NCBI GenBank assembly: GCA_050084515.1
Contig: CM114274.1
Location: 28,210,001 to 28,274,000 of the forward strand
Source: Blasia pusilla
Lineage: Eukaryota > Marchantiophyta > Marchantiopsida > Blasiales
DNA length: 64,000 nucleotides
Reading direction: 5' to 3'
The notes under the pieces are model-generated. The model was not told the DNA's origin. It worked only from the letters and a program-made list of their open reading frames with translations, and did not search any database. Made by a program: the position numbers and the translations under genes. Positions 10,480-22,247 of this stretch are shown here, one piece after another. Within the stretch, counting starts at the first letter, position 1, and the number at the start of each line of letters is the position of its first letter.

Positions 10480-13400
10480 GCAAAAAGAAACTCAAATTGA
10501 GCTCATGCAAGTGCACGATGCAATCTCGATTACTGGTGGAAGCAAATAGTGTAAAGCAAGTTGTTGGCTAAAGATGTCAAACTTAGTACGGAAGCAACTA
10601 AGGCAAGAAAAACCAGCAAACAATGGCGGCCTTGCAGGGAAATGATTCACAAACAAAAGCCAAACTATAGGGCTTAGAAACCAAGAACAATACGAGGAAT
10701 AATAGCAAAAGCCATAAACAAGAGACGTTCCCAAGAACAATAGCGGCTCTGCAATATAGACCCCAAGGAGGACTGAAACTGTGACAGTCCGCGGGCAAGA
10801 AAACGATGTGAGGCTCGCAAAAACTACTGTAGGTGAGAGTTGTGACAATCCACAGGCAAGAAAATGATGTGAGCCAGGAAAAAATTGATGCAGATGCGAG
10901 TCACGAAAAGAAAAGAGGAGTCACGAGACGAGCGAGAAAAATATGTGAGGCGGGCAGTGTCGGGCACCACTACCATAGGTGAGAGTCGCTAGGCACTAAG
11001 ACGAGAAAAAAGGCGCCAAGAACGTGAGGAGTCGAGGGCCCAAGAGCTCTCAATGGCGGAGTGAGGACTCTAGACGAGAGTGACGAAACGAAGTGCGAGA
11101 CTTTGAGTCTGTTCAATGAATGATGATTTTGACGAAGAGAGGCGGGCCCGCGGGCTAGAGCAATCCAAGGATGGAGCCGAGAGGAGGAGTGAGGCGGGAG
11201 GCGGGAGGCCGTGAGCGAATGTGCAAACTTGCAAATGAGGCTCCGTAGCGTGGTACCCCCCGAATGCCCTAGCAACCCCACTCCTAGAATCCCCACCCCC
11301 GACTCCCGAGTGCACTTCGGTCCCACTTCCCACCTCGAGTCTTGTCTTGCGGCTTGCCCTAAGGCCCGTAACAATAGCTGCTACAGCCCTACTATGGAAG
11401 GAGGAGATGTGTTGGGTCCTTCCATCTAACGGTTACGGTGGATCAATCTATTTTTTGGTACCCAAAAGCTCCCCCGAGAAAACATTCCAACCCGTTGAAG
11501 GTGCTTGCTAGGAAATAGTTGGCCAATTCGTCTCAAGAATCGCATATTTTTGGCATGTCTCCGTTGTGAACAAGGAAATACCGGCAAACGGCATACATGC
11601 ACAGCCTGTTTTCGGGCGGAGCGGCTCCTTTGTCGGAAACCCAAATGCGGTCCCATTTCCGGGGTCGGAAATTCTCATTTTCAATAGGCCAGGTATACAC
11701 CAAACCCCGATTCTATTCATTCATTGGCCTTAATTGGTATTAGAAAGATGCTAATCCATGAGTAATCGTAAGGTTAAGAGAGACTACTAGTTGGCACCCA
11801 ATAATGAGATTTAAGGGGCTGGTGACATTGTTGCATGTGCGGTAGCATCAAGAGAAATGATGATTGTACACTTTCCATTTGTATGAGCTTAATCAAGCCA
11901 TGAATTTTCCAACCTCTTTCACATTTTTGGGAATCAATTATTTATGTTACACAAACGTTGTACATACAAGCAATGTACAATCTTCCACTTTGCTTCTACT
12001 TTTTGGTTTATCAAATTGACGAAGAATGCTCCAAGGCTATCCCCTTTGTGTTGAAGTGATCCACCTTACACCTTATGACATATTTAAGCAGACTATTGTG
12101 GTGTGCTTGTATTCACATAAATTCAACAAGATACAAATTTGATGTCAATCTCTTATTGTGAAGTGCTCTTAGTTCAATTGTATTCCATGTTTAGTTGGTA
12201 AAGCAACTACTATCGCAAGTGATCAAGCAATCTTATAAAATAAAGAGTACCTCAAGCTGAACGTCAACCTTCACTAGTCCTTATGAGCCCATTCGATAGA
12301 ATGTTGTGCAAAGAATCCCTTTTGTGCCTGAAATTTTGTGGATTCCATGCACTCTACTTGATTGATCCCTCAGCAAATTTAGAGAGGCTTATAACGAGAC
12401 CCAATCCCACCTATCTCCAAAGAAATGCAAATTAGAATAATTTTCAGCTTGTTTCATTTTTCATCATTGAGCTTCCGACTCCAATAGTGTTTTGAATGTG
12501 TAGAGCATGCCCCACATGCTTGTTTAGTTGTATTGGATCATTGTGTAGCTATAATGCTCTTCATGCTAAAATTGGTGGGTACTCCTTTTAATGTAATAAA
12601 TTTTACAAAGTGTAAGGAGTGTTATAATTGACATTTGCCCCTCAAGATGAGGGAAGAAGAGGGGAGCACCTTTTGCTTCCATGTAAGAGATCTCAATTGA
12701 AGAGTAAAATTTGCTTGTGATAGTCATTGATAAGTACACACATATGTGGGTGTTCAATGAGTGATCCCATAATCTCCTGCCTCCCAAGGATCACGTCATG
12801 TATGTGTATTGTCGCACAAAAAGATCAATGTGCACTTGTTCAATAAGCGTGATTAGAGGAAAGGTCGCTCTCAATTGTGTGCGATGCAAAATGTCTGCCC
12901 GCCAAATTGAAAAACCTCTATTTATGTACATTTGTGTTGCCATCGCCATATTCATGCACTATGCATTGGGCTCTAATCTATGTGTCCATGGCGGTGATGT
13001 TTCCTATGCAATGCAACTACATAAGAGCTCATGCTATGTATGAACTATTCAATCCCAACTTACTGGAAGCGGGCTACAATGGATATGTAAACCTACAAGC
13101 TCCGGGCCCTTGCATATGATGCTTTGATGTCATCGCGTCTCTGTGTGTAAACACCCTTATAGCAAGGTGGAGTTATGCTCCAAGGGCTCGTCTCTCACTC
13201 AACATGTCCAAGAATTTCAAGAAAGAGATGTGGTAATCTATATGTGATGGGCAAACAGGAATAAAACGTTTTCATGAAAATATTAAAAAGGGTAAGATGA
13301 TAGTAAAAAAATAATAGTTGGAAGTGATTACATTTATTATTTTAAACATGTCACGTACATCTCATATAATTTTTTAGCGAAGGTTAGTGATTTGGGAGCC

Positions 13401-13500
13401 AAAGGTGGCAAGCAATCGTACTATGACACACATATCAAATACAAGCGCTACTTTTAAGCTTTGATGAAATTTATTACAAGGATCTCGTAGAGTGACAAGG
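10480..13500. other. Intergenic, no gene recognised; short direct repeat
   Basis: No recognisable coding sequence. A two-copy direct repeat (GTGACARTCCRCRGGCAAGA) begins at 10781 and 10842, a 61-bp period. The part at 10900-11420 is GC-rich with several overlapping frames that show no domain. The part at 11700-13400 is AT-richer and also featureless. Confidence 0.4.
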
Positions 13501-13518
13501 ACCTAGAGAGCATGAGCT

Positions 13519-14005
13519 AACCTGGGCTGGGAGGGACATGAGTTAGTGGACGCTGGTCCGGGACATGCGAGGTTGAGATTGGTGAAAAGACAGCTTAGTT
13601 AGAGTACTCACTAACCTGCGCTGCGAGGCTAGCATTGACCGGAGTTACTGGACGCCGGCCAGGGACATGCGGGGTCGAGATGGAGGCAAAGAGAACGTAG
13701 TTAGTGTACTCATGAACCTCCGCTGGAAGGGTGGGATTGACCAGAGTTACTGGATGCCGGCCAGGGACATGCGGGGTCGAGTTGGAGGCAAAGAGAGCTT
13801 AGTTAGAAGTCTTACATTTGTACTCACTAACCTGGGCCGGGGGGCTGGGATTGACCGGAGTTACTGGACACTGGCTAGGGAGATTGAGGAAAAGAGAGCT
13901 TGGTTAGAGTACTCAGTAACCTGGGTTGGGAGGCTGGGATTCACCCGAGTTACTTGACGCTGGCCCGGGCGCGCGGGGTCAAGCTTGAGGAAAAGACGGG
14001 AGGCA
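13519..14005. repeat. Minisatellite of five ~90-114 bp units
   Basis: Five degenerate tandem units start with AACCT at 13519, 13613, 13715, 13829 and 13918 (spacings 94, 102, 114, 89). Shared words include GGGATTGACCGGAGTTACTG, GGACATGCGGGGTCGAG and AAAGAGAGCTTAGTTAGA. The array ends about 140 bp upstream of the GnT-I start codon, so it occupies the promoter or 5' untranslated region of that gene. Any effect on its transcription is speculation. Confidence 0.85.
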
Positions 14006-14142
14006 GTGCAGGACCCGGGATGGAGGTGGAGGTCGTAGGATCGTAGCATTGCAGCAGCACCGGGAAAGGTAGTGCTGCGATTTCTGGTGAATTCATCGGC
14101 TTGGGGAAGTGGTGCGAGCACGCGAGTTTTGCATCAGCTGGA

Positions 14143-17100
14143 ATGACGCGTCCTTGTTTCAACTCTCGGGTTTTGTTCGGAATCGCTGCGTCTTGTTTCA
14201 TTCTTGTGCAGGTACGCAATCTCGCTTGGTTCGGGTTGCCTATGTTGCCGGCGTTCAGCTCGGCTTATTTTTAGATCGCGTCTTGTTGAACGATGAGTTG
14301 GTGGATGGAGCACTGACTTCTAGAATTCGATCGTGAAGCGATCGCGTGGTTGCAATTTCTCAGCTTTGTTGATTTTGATGATTGAATTGTATGCCATCGC
14401 ACGCTTTCTCCGACCTAAGAGATCAGTAATATGTGGAGGATGAAATTTGCGAGTATTTATAAACCATGAACGCTATCGAAATTCATGATTTGTCCAAATT
14501 TTTCTAGAGCTGCAATCGAACAAAGTCAAAGAGCTCGAGGAGGTGCTATTGACATAATAATAACATAACGGGGTGTTTTTTTTTGACAGGTCTGGCTTTA
14601 CGTGAGACAAAGTCAATATTCGGAACAAATTGCTACGGCCGTAAGTTTGACTCTCCTAATTTGCAATGCAGTCAATCCGTCATGTTTTCTCTTGCGAAGT
14701 GAAAAAGTCTGTTTTCATCGATCAGTCAGCCATGTGATCGCATTTTCTGAGTGATTGAGAGGATCACAGCATTTCGATAAATCTAAGATCACCGCATTTC
14801 CACTGACGAAAGCTGGAATTACTAAAGATCTATATCCTCCCTCTCTCTTCTGCACCGTCCAACCAAGGCGCGTGGCCTTTAGTCGCAAGTTTACGACAGG
14901 CACTACTTAATGAATACAGCGTTGTTGTCACGAGATAGCCCCTCCAAAAAAAGAAATTAATGTTCCCTTCTCCTGGCACTCGGACTGGGAGCTTAAACAT
15001 TCTCTCCAGATTTTAAGTCAATCATTTGCCAAAGAATATGCATTAAACCACCGGCTGACATAGCTCCGTCCTCCAAGCTTGTGAAGAGTGTCGGTTCACC
15101 TATCAGATGCGTTTTCGGAAGCTCAGTACCCGCAAGCTAGGTGGGGAGTACCAACATGTGTCTATGAGACACCCCGAAGTCTGATATTGTGCACAAGAAC
15201 TTGGGGAACCTAGGATGTTCAGGATGGGCATTCTAATGACGTATTCTGTTCACCCTATGCAGAAATCAATATTTCATCTGAACACATTTAGTCCGAATGT
15301 TCTCTGAAGCTGACTTAGCTGATATTTCTGCAGTTATCGAGCTAGTTCTACCTCTACCTCTACCTCGCTTCAAAGACTGTTATGATCTCAGCACTGTCCA
15401 TTTGCAGAATTTCTAGGATCTTTTACAAATTTTCAAGTGAAGCTATCGTGCAGCATATAACTGATGGTCAAAATGTATTTTCATATTGTATGCACAGTTA
15501 AAGAATGAAAATGACTGTACATCTAGTTCACGAAAGCTGATCGATCAGCTGAGTTCATACCATGGAAAAGTGATTGCTTTGCAAGGTATTGTACTAGTTC
15601 CAGTTTCAACTTGTAAAACTTCGGAGCTATACTTATAAGGGTATCTTGATGTCTAGCTTAGAAAGATCAGACCCACTGCAGTCGATTCCAAATTTGAATT
15701 TGGAATTGACTGCAGCGTAGATTGATATTGCAGTAGTCTGTGAAAGTCAGATGGAAGGTGGATAGGTTGTGAGACAAACATCGGTTTTTAGACCTTTTTT
15801 TTCTTTCATACTCTCAGCTCTTTGGGTGTTATCAAATCAGAGGAAAAGAATAAACTGGCACTGAATAATCAAGAGCTCAGCAACGTCATCGATGACCTTA
15901 AAAGTACGCGACTCAAACTGTGACATTTGCAATGCTCATGAAATGTTCAATCAGTTTCTTTATTCTTGAAGTCAGATGTGATGATATTATTATGAACGGC
16001 TCAACTTCAAAAGCAATTTTTTCTTGAGCTTGGTAGATTCTTTATTTTGCAGTATCAACACCTCGTAGATGACTTCAGTTTCTCTTGCAGGAAGAGAGAG
16101 AGTGGTGACAACTTCTCAAGATGACCAAGGGGTACGTGATGAATTCCTACACCAGAAAAGGAAGATTTCCGGCACAGTTTATGGTTTTACAGACTTAAAA
16201 GTTTATACCTTGATGGACTCACGAGAATTCAGTCTCTAGATTGATATCTATGCCTAGAGTCTTGGGCGAGAACTGTGAAGAACGGCAATAAGAAAAAAAT
16301 ATCCACTGATGTGTTACAGTTACTGTTTCAGAAATCAGTTGCAGCAGTGGTTGTCATGGCCTGCAATCGCCCAGATTATCTGGAGAAAACAATCAAATCT
16401 GTCCTTAAGTGTGTTCCTACCTTGTCCTCCTTTTTTTCTTACCTTAGCCCAATTTATTTCAGAGCTTTGCATTGGGTTTCTATTTTTTTGGACCTTTACC
16501 TTGAGTTTGCCTGTCCACGCAGCTGTGTGTATAGGTGCATGGCAAGGCTTTTGAAATGTGCTATCATGTCCATGCAGATACCACAAAGCAGTTGCTTCGA
16601 AATTCCCTCTTTTCATCTCTCAGGTATGTTTTTGGGCGTCCTGGATGTGGTGCTACCTTTCTTCTTTTACTTTCCAAGAAATTACAGGAACTGAGTTAGA
16701 GTTGGGAAAATCTGATCATTCAGAACATGCTATTCATCCACGTGAATACTTGCAGGATGGATCACATATAGGGGTTGAAAAGCTGGTAAACGCTTACACG
16801 GAATTCAGTTTCATGCAGGTAAAGCAGCAAGGCATGCTGGTGAATTATGATTTACTTTTCAACTTTTTGGATGTCTACATTATAATGGCACGTGAAGTAG
16901 TCCGCTACTAATTTCATGCGTCTAGCCTAAGGACTCAAGAAATGTGCACGTGTATCACAATCAGAGTAGATTTGTAGAGTCAACAAATAGTCCTTGCAGA
17001 CTTTCACCATTCAATGTCTTGAGAAGAAAAACGTGGAGTTCATAATTCCTGTAAGAAGTCTATTCTTGTACCTTGCAGCACTTGACTTTTGAGCAACCTA

Positions 17101-20100
17101 AAAGCAAAGGTGCTGGAGAATTGATTGCCTACTACAAGATATCTAGTAAGATCTCCTTCACCTTGTTAGTATACCTCCTTCATTTAACCAACTGAGTGAG
17201 ATAATTGTGTAGGCCATCACTTTCAAAATGCTTTTCCTGAAATATGTATGTACGTCATTTGAAGAGCACCACCATTTCTTTTGTTGTGATTATTGGTAGC
17301 CAAGAAATGTAAGTCTCTGACATCAGTTTCAATCTTGATCACACTTTAATGTCAGCAACTGTTTTCACTGAGTCTGTAAAGTTGGTGAAAAGTCTGTTAT
17401 ATATCAATGTTTATACTGTATTCATTGAAGTATTTAGAATCTTAGGATCAGTACAATCTAATAGTTTGTCTAGCTCTCAATGATGCAACAAGAAGCCCTA
17501 ACAGTTTTTTCATCAGGTCATTATAAGTGGGCGCTTTCTAAATTATTCGGAGAACGGAAGTTTCAGCGAGTGATAATTTTAGAAGGTATGAAGAGTTCTT
17601 TGTACCTTTAACAGTTTTGTCAAATTTCTAACTGTGAGTGGAGTGAAAGGCTCTGCAAATGAGAACAGATCTAGGGGTCTGTGGATAATGGAGTGCAGAA
17701 CACACTAGTTTGGACACATTGTATTCGTTTTTCCAGCTTGCTTGACAATCAAACTGTCTTTTAAAGATGAAGCAGTTGTTGGGGGGTTTTATGCATTCTA
17801 AGTGACAGCACATTCTAGTCATCATGAAGGGACTACTTAGATCTTAAGACTTTGCTGAGCAGATGATATGGAGATTGCACCAGATTTCTTCGACTACTTT
17901 GAGGCCATGGCGACTTTGCTTGATCAGGACAGGTATGTAACTATGTGTTCACAAATCTGAGGAAAATTCCTAGCTGGTTTCTTTCCATTCAAGTATTTCA
18001 ATGTGATGGTGCTATTTTGGTGTCAAGTTTTGTGCCAAGCCTAACAAGGTTCTAAGGTGTGACTCAGCACCCTGATGGCCGCTTCATCTTGGAATGACAA
18101 TGGTCAAAAGCAGTTCGTTCATGATTCTGGTAAGATATTGCACTCCAAAGGAACATCCTTTATAGAAGAAACTCATCTCACAGATGTGGTAGAACTCCAC
18201 AAGATGATAACCATTTTTCTAAGATTAATTGGCTTTTTGATTCTTGCAGAGAAGCTGTATCGTTCAGACTTTTTCCCAGGTCTTGGGTGGATGCTGAACA
18301 AGGACATCTGGGAGGAGCTTGCTCCAAAGTGGCCTGAAGCATATCCTCTCTTATTGATCCTTGGTTGTTTTGTTTCGTTTTAGGTATGCGTTTCTTTTCT
18401 TTTCAAAATCTGTGGGACAATTACAGGGGAAAGCTTTATTTGGACAGTTACTTTGTCCCTTTTATCAACAAAACGTGCTTCTTCCTAAACTCCTTTGACA
18501 CTTACTGGGATGATTGGCTGAGGCTTAATGCGAATCGAAAAGGTCGACATTTCATCAGACCAGAAGTATGCAGGACATACAATTTTGGCGAGCATGTATG
18601 TCTTTCTTCCAATGATTTTTTTTGAAACACCTTGCACGTTCCTTAGGATATGTATGCAGCTCGATGTAAATTATTTGCTAAAGAGATGTGAAAGTCACTT
18701 GGAATTGGACACAGCTCACATTCCATTGTTGTATTGGATTATCGTTATGAAAGATATTCTGCAGTAAGGTAAAAGAATGTGACATATAAGCAAGAACAAA
18801 TCACGGTGCAGGTTGCCAGGATGGTAGACGTACACATTCAATATTGATAATACCGACAAATCTTAGACCCATGGAGGTTTTGTTGTGGAGGTTGTGGAAT
18901 CACAGAGCTAGGTCATGTTCTGTATCTTACAGTGGTTACTAGCCTTTCTCAAGAGAGTAATCCTTTTGGTGATGCAGGGTTCAAGCCTAGGGCAGTTTTT
19001 CAAGCAGTACCTGGAGCCGATCAAGCTCAATGATGTTCTGGTATGATTTGCAGGAAGTGCTTGATTTGAGGGTTGAAAATGCATTTTTGTTTTGTCCAAG
19101 CTGATTGACCTTTCCCTGAAAGTATCCAATAGAAGTGGTTGATCTAGTGTGCATATACCATCGTTTAGTAGTACATCTCTTCTATGTAAGTGGGCCACAG
19201 CTATGAACACAGCATTGCTATGACTGTTAAATTGATCTAGTAGAGTTTCAACTTTCAACTTTTCTGGAGCCAAAGATTGCTGAGATGGTTAAATTACCTG
19301 TGTCTTGATGTGATAACAGGTGGATTGGAAAACAGTCAATTTGACTTATCTGCTTGAGGTACCAAGTTTCTACATTCTTGAATTCTTAGTTTGAACATTG
19401 AATGAAGCATTGGGGGCCTTGACAAACTTGCTAGGATTAAGTTTACCTTTGTTTGCATCCCTATCCTGCTTAGTTTTGGCAATACTTTTCCTTTAGTCCA
19501 TGGATCTTCATGTGACAGAAATTGGCAGAACGGTTCTATGAATGGATCTTTAGTTTAAACTTGGCTCATTAAGAAAAAACTGCCTACTTTTTCTGGGAGA
19601 AAGTTCAGCTTGGGGGGCAAGATATGTTATTCCCTTTACAATTAATCCAGACTAGCTGGTGCCCGTGCTATGCACGGGTGATATTCAAATTTTAAAATGC
19701 CTCCGGTCTTTATTTCCCTTTTTCTCTCCCCTTAATTGAACTCCCTCTATTAAAGTGACATGTGTCAACACCATAAGAACCTTTAGAGGACGATCCAACA
19801 CCTGAGGAGGTTTTCTTCTAACCCCATCCTCTTTTAATTATATAGATAGAGGAACTCTGAATATAGACTGGACCCACTCCAAGGAGTTGGTTGATCTAAT
19901 CAAAGTTGATAAACACTTAAATCCAATTTCTACTCAAGCCAGTTCAGAAGACTTTGCATTCTAGCTGACAACTGTCCAGATTGTAGATTTTGAGCAATGG
20001 AAGACCACCTTCCTTTTGGCTGCATCTCTTACCTTTAACCAAGAGAATAACAACCTTTGAGCATTGTAGCATGCAAGATGGTGTTGTGAACCTACCCTGG

Positions 20101-20962
20101 ATGTAACTTTCGTTCTTGAAAGTCAGGAAATTGTTTTTAGTAATGAACATCTTAACTTTTGTTGTTTTCTCTTGTCTCTTTGAACGATGGTTATTCCATG
20201 CCCTGTTGATTCAAGCCAACAATTTATCGTGATATCACAACAACCTAGTCGATGACTGAAACTTGGATGAATCAATTGTCTGATTACCAAGAGAGCTGAA
20301 TTTCCCAAGACTTGAGGTGTTTACCATCCTGTCAATCTTATTTTCTTAAAATAGAGGCTCGCTGAAAGAACCCTTGGGGTGTATTGTTGTGTTAGGGCAC
20401 GTAATACGCATGATGGTCAGACCAACTTACACTTCCAATCTGGAACATTTCTAAGATATTAGTTGTGTTTTTTGTTTCCTTCATACAGCCCGCCTACTCA
20501 AGTGAATTTGGAGCTGCCGTGGCACGAGCCATGCCTATCTCTGCAAGTAATGCATTACAGGAAGCTGGTAAAGTGGATGGGGATGTTCGGATTGAATATC
20601 GCAGTGAAGCTAATTTTGCGCGGCTGGCACAAGAGTTTGGTATATTCAAAGAATGGAAGGTGCGCTTATTCCTTTTTTTGTATCTTTCTCCTGATGATTA
20701 CCATGGTCCTATCTTTGACATTCCCACAGTTTGATTGGATGTCCAAGCAGTGTGGAGCTTCATCAATGCTTCACTGAGGCTGTGTCTTAACTTGAAGGTT
20801 AGCTCTTATATGATTAGTCTAACAAAGAACATGACTTCAATCTGTTTTTGGCAGGATAACATTCCACGAACTGCCTACAAAGGAGTAGTTGTGTTTAGAT
20901 GGCAGGGTTCAAAAAGAGTTTTCTTTGTCAGTTCTGATTCTCCACTCGTAGAAGATCAGTGA
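14143..20962 (+). CDS. MGAT1: N-acetylglucosaminyltransferase I (18 exons, complete)
   Basis: Golgi type II membrane enzyme that adds the first GlcNAc to Man5GlcNAc2, opening complex N-glycan synthesis (plant GnTI/CGL1, EC 2.4.1.101). Exons: 14143-14211, 14590-14640, 15498-15585, 15841-15903, 16091-16131, 16332-16408, 16578-16623, 16756-16818, 17079-17145, 17517-17585, 17863-17932, 18068-18129, 18250-18340, 18502-18595, 18978-19040, 19320-19358, 20489-20659, 20855-20962. They sum to 1332 bases, or 443 aa, the family's usual length. A 9-residue tail is followed by a membrane anchor (about 10-28) and a stem. The metal/UDP motif EDD falls at 211-213, and YWDDW at 287-291 holds the expected catalytic Asp (D290). 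Other conserved runs are VVVMACNRPDYLEKT, AASSWNDNGQKQF and RTAYKGVVVF. No stop or frameshift is seen. The start is the first in-frame ATG. Exons 1-5, encoding the weakly conserved stem, are the least certain. Confidence 0.95.
15676..15715. repeat. 40-bp near-perfect palindrome in GnT-I intron 3
   Basis: Two 20-base arms with no spacer, matching at 18 of 20 positions, starting CTGCAGTCGATTCC and ending in GACTGCAG. In the pre-mRNA it would form a strong hairpin. No known function. Confidence 0.8.
18341..18501 (+). other. U12-type AT-AC intron of GnT-I (intron 13)
   Basis: The 161-base intron begins ATATCCTCTC and ends TTTGACAC, with TTCCTAAAC at 18482-18490 as branch site. This is one mismatch from the U12 consensus TTCCTTAAC and about 11 bases from the 3' end. 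Joining at these points restores a GC|T Ala codon and the invariant AYWDDWL of the family. No GT-AG choice restores that sequence. The other 16 introns are GT-AG. Confidence 0.9.
19652..19846 (-). mobile_element. Short non-autonomous Helitron inside GnT-I intron 16
   Basis: A 195-bp element on the minus strand. Its 5' end (at 19846) is TCTATATAATTAAAAGAGG. Its 3' end (at 19652) is CACCCGTGCATAGCACGGG, a perfect stem-loop, then CACCAG and the terminal CTAG. It is flanked by A on the 5' side and T on the 3' side, the Helitron insertion signature. It belongs to the same family as 57456-58049. It lies within the 1130-base intron 16, between its donor at 19359 and its acceptor at 20488, and does not touch splice sites. 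Confidence 0.88.
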
Positions 20963-22240
20963 TATTGGAGTCAAGTCAGCACGGAGGAGTATCAAGCTAG
21001 CTCGTCCATCTTCCAATTGTTGGCTAGCAGTTTTTCCCATCCAGTAATTCATAACAATTTTGTTTCTGAATGTAAATTAGTTGAAAAGCCAAGATCTACA
21101 TCTAAATAATTTAGAGCTGGAGTTATGTCCCATGTGCACGAGTGTTGCATCATGTTGATTGCAGGAGAGGTTCACAAAGCCACTCAAGAGTACGTGGTCG
21201 ATTTCAAGTAGATGATCGAAGTATCCCACTATATGTGATTGATTAGTATGGGATGGCCTTCTGAAGAGGTGGGACGGACATTTTTACCTTCAACCCACTT
21301 GGTGTTGGTTTCCTGCTGCCAACTTCTTTCAGCCAAGAAAGGTTTCATCTGTAATGCCAGCTGATTGCCACGTGGCATACAGAAATTTAATTGAATGAAG
21401 GCCAAAAAGACATTTGTTGCCTGGGTTTGACCCGGGTCAGACCTCAAATCTCGAGGGTTTCGTTATTTACCACTATCATGTCTGAATTATTTTTGTCAGC
21501 TTTGATATAACAGTGATTTGAAGGATTGAAGGATCCGGAAATACAATTGAATCGGACACCCATGTATTTATGACCAGAAACTAGAAAAAAAAAGGAGGGT
21601 GGAATTTGGAGCCTCCCGAGAGTACCACAACAAGAAGGTGAGGAGCTACCTGTTTTGGAGTCCGGAAAGCCCCGTTGGAACGATTTTGGGTGCTCGAGAT
21701 CGTCCGGATAGGGGAATCTTTTACACCCCTAATATATAGAGCAGTGGCCCAGCATGTATTGTGGGTTTCTCTCCAGTAAAAGCTTGAATTTAGAGTCGTC
21801 GGACTTAATAGACACCAGTGGGCCCAAGGATGTATTGTGGATTCTCCCACTTCACCCTCAACTAAGGAGTCTCCATACACGTGCCAAGCGTGTCCACGCG
21901 ACCAATCCCCCACCATTTCCATACAACGTATCAATACGAAGGTTTGTGCACAACCTAAGGTCATTGAGATGCATTGCTGAAAGTAAATAGTGACTACATA
22001 GAGAGAAGGACTACGAGAAGGGGCAAGGTGATGATCCTCAAGGGAGTGGTATGCACATGTTTTTAAGAAAGTACCAAAGGACACATGTAAATGACCAAAT
22101 ACTTCCAAAAAGAATAAATTCATTAGTGCACGTTTCACAACATTTTTAACTCCTTAATTCTTTTTGTTGCTTCGGCCGTCGAACCTTTAGTATGTGTTGT
22201 TCGACATAGCAAGTCAGAATTTGTTGGATTAGCAACCACC
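20963..22240. other. GnT-I downstream region, no gene
   Basis: Contains the 3' untranslated region of GnT-I and intergenic DNA. A short direct repeat (GATGTATTGTGGATTCTC-like) occurs near 21750 and 21828. Open frames on the minus strand at 21581-22138 have no recognisable domain. Confidence 0.4.
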
Positions 22241-22247
22241 ACACCAT

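Noticed and set aside
14109-14336. 75-codon frame at the GnT-I 5' end as a separate small protein
   Set aside because: It overlaps exon 1 and intron 1 of GnT-I in another frame; the spliced frame matches the family's membrane anchor.
18341-18625. Reading exon 13 of GnT-I through into the following frame (GT-AG alternatives)
   Set aside because: GT-AG choices insert or remove residues in the invariant AYWDDWL region; only the AT-AC junction restores it.
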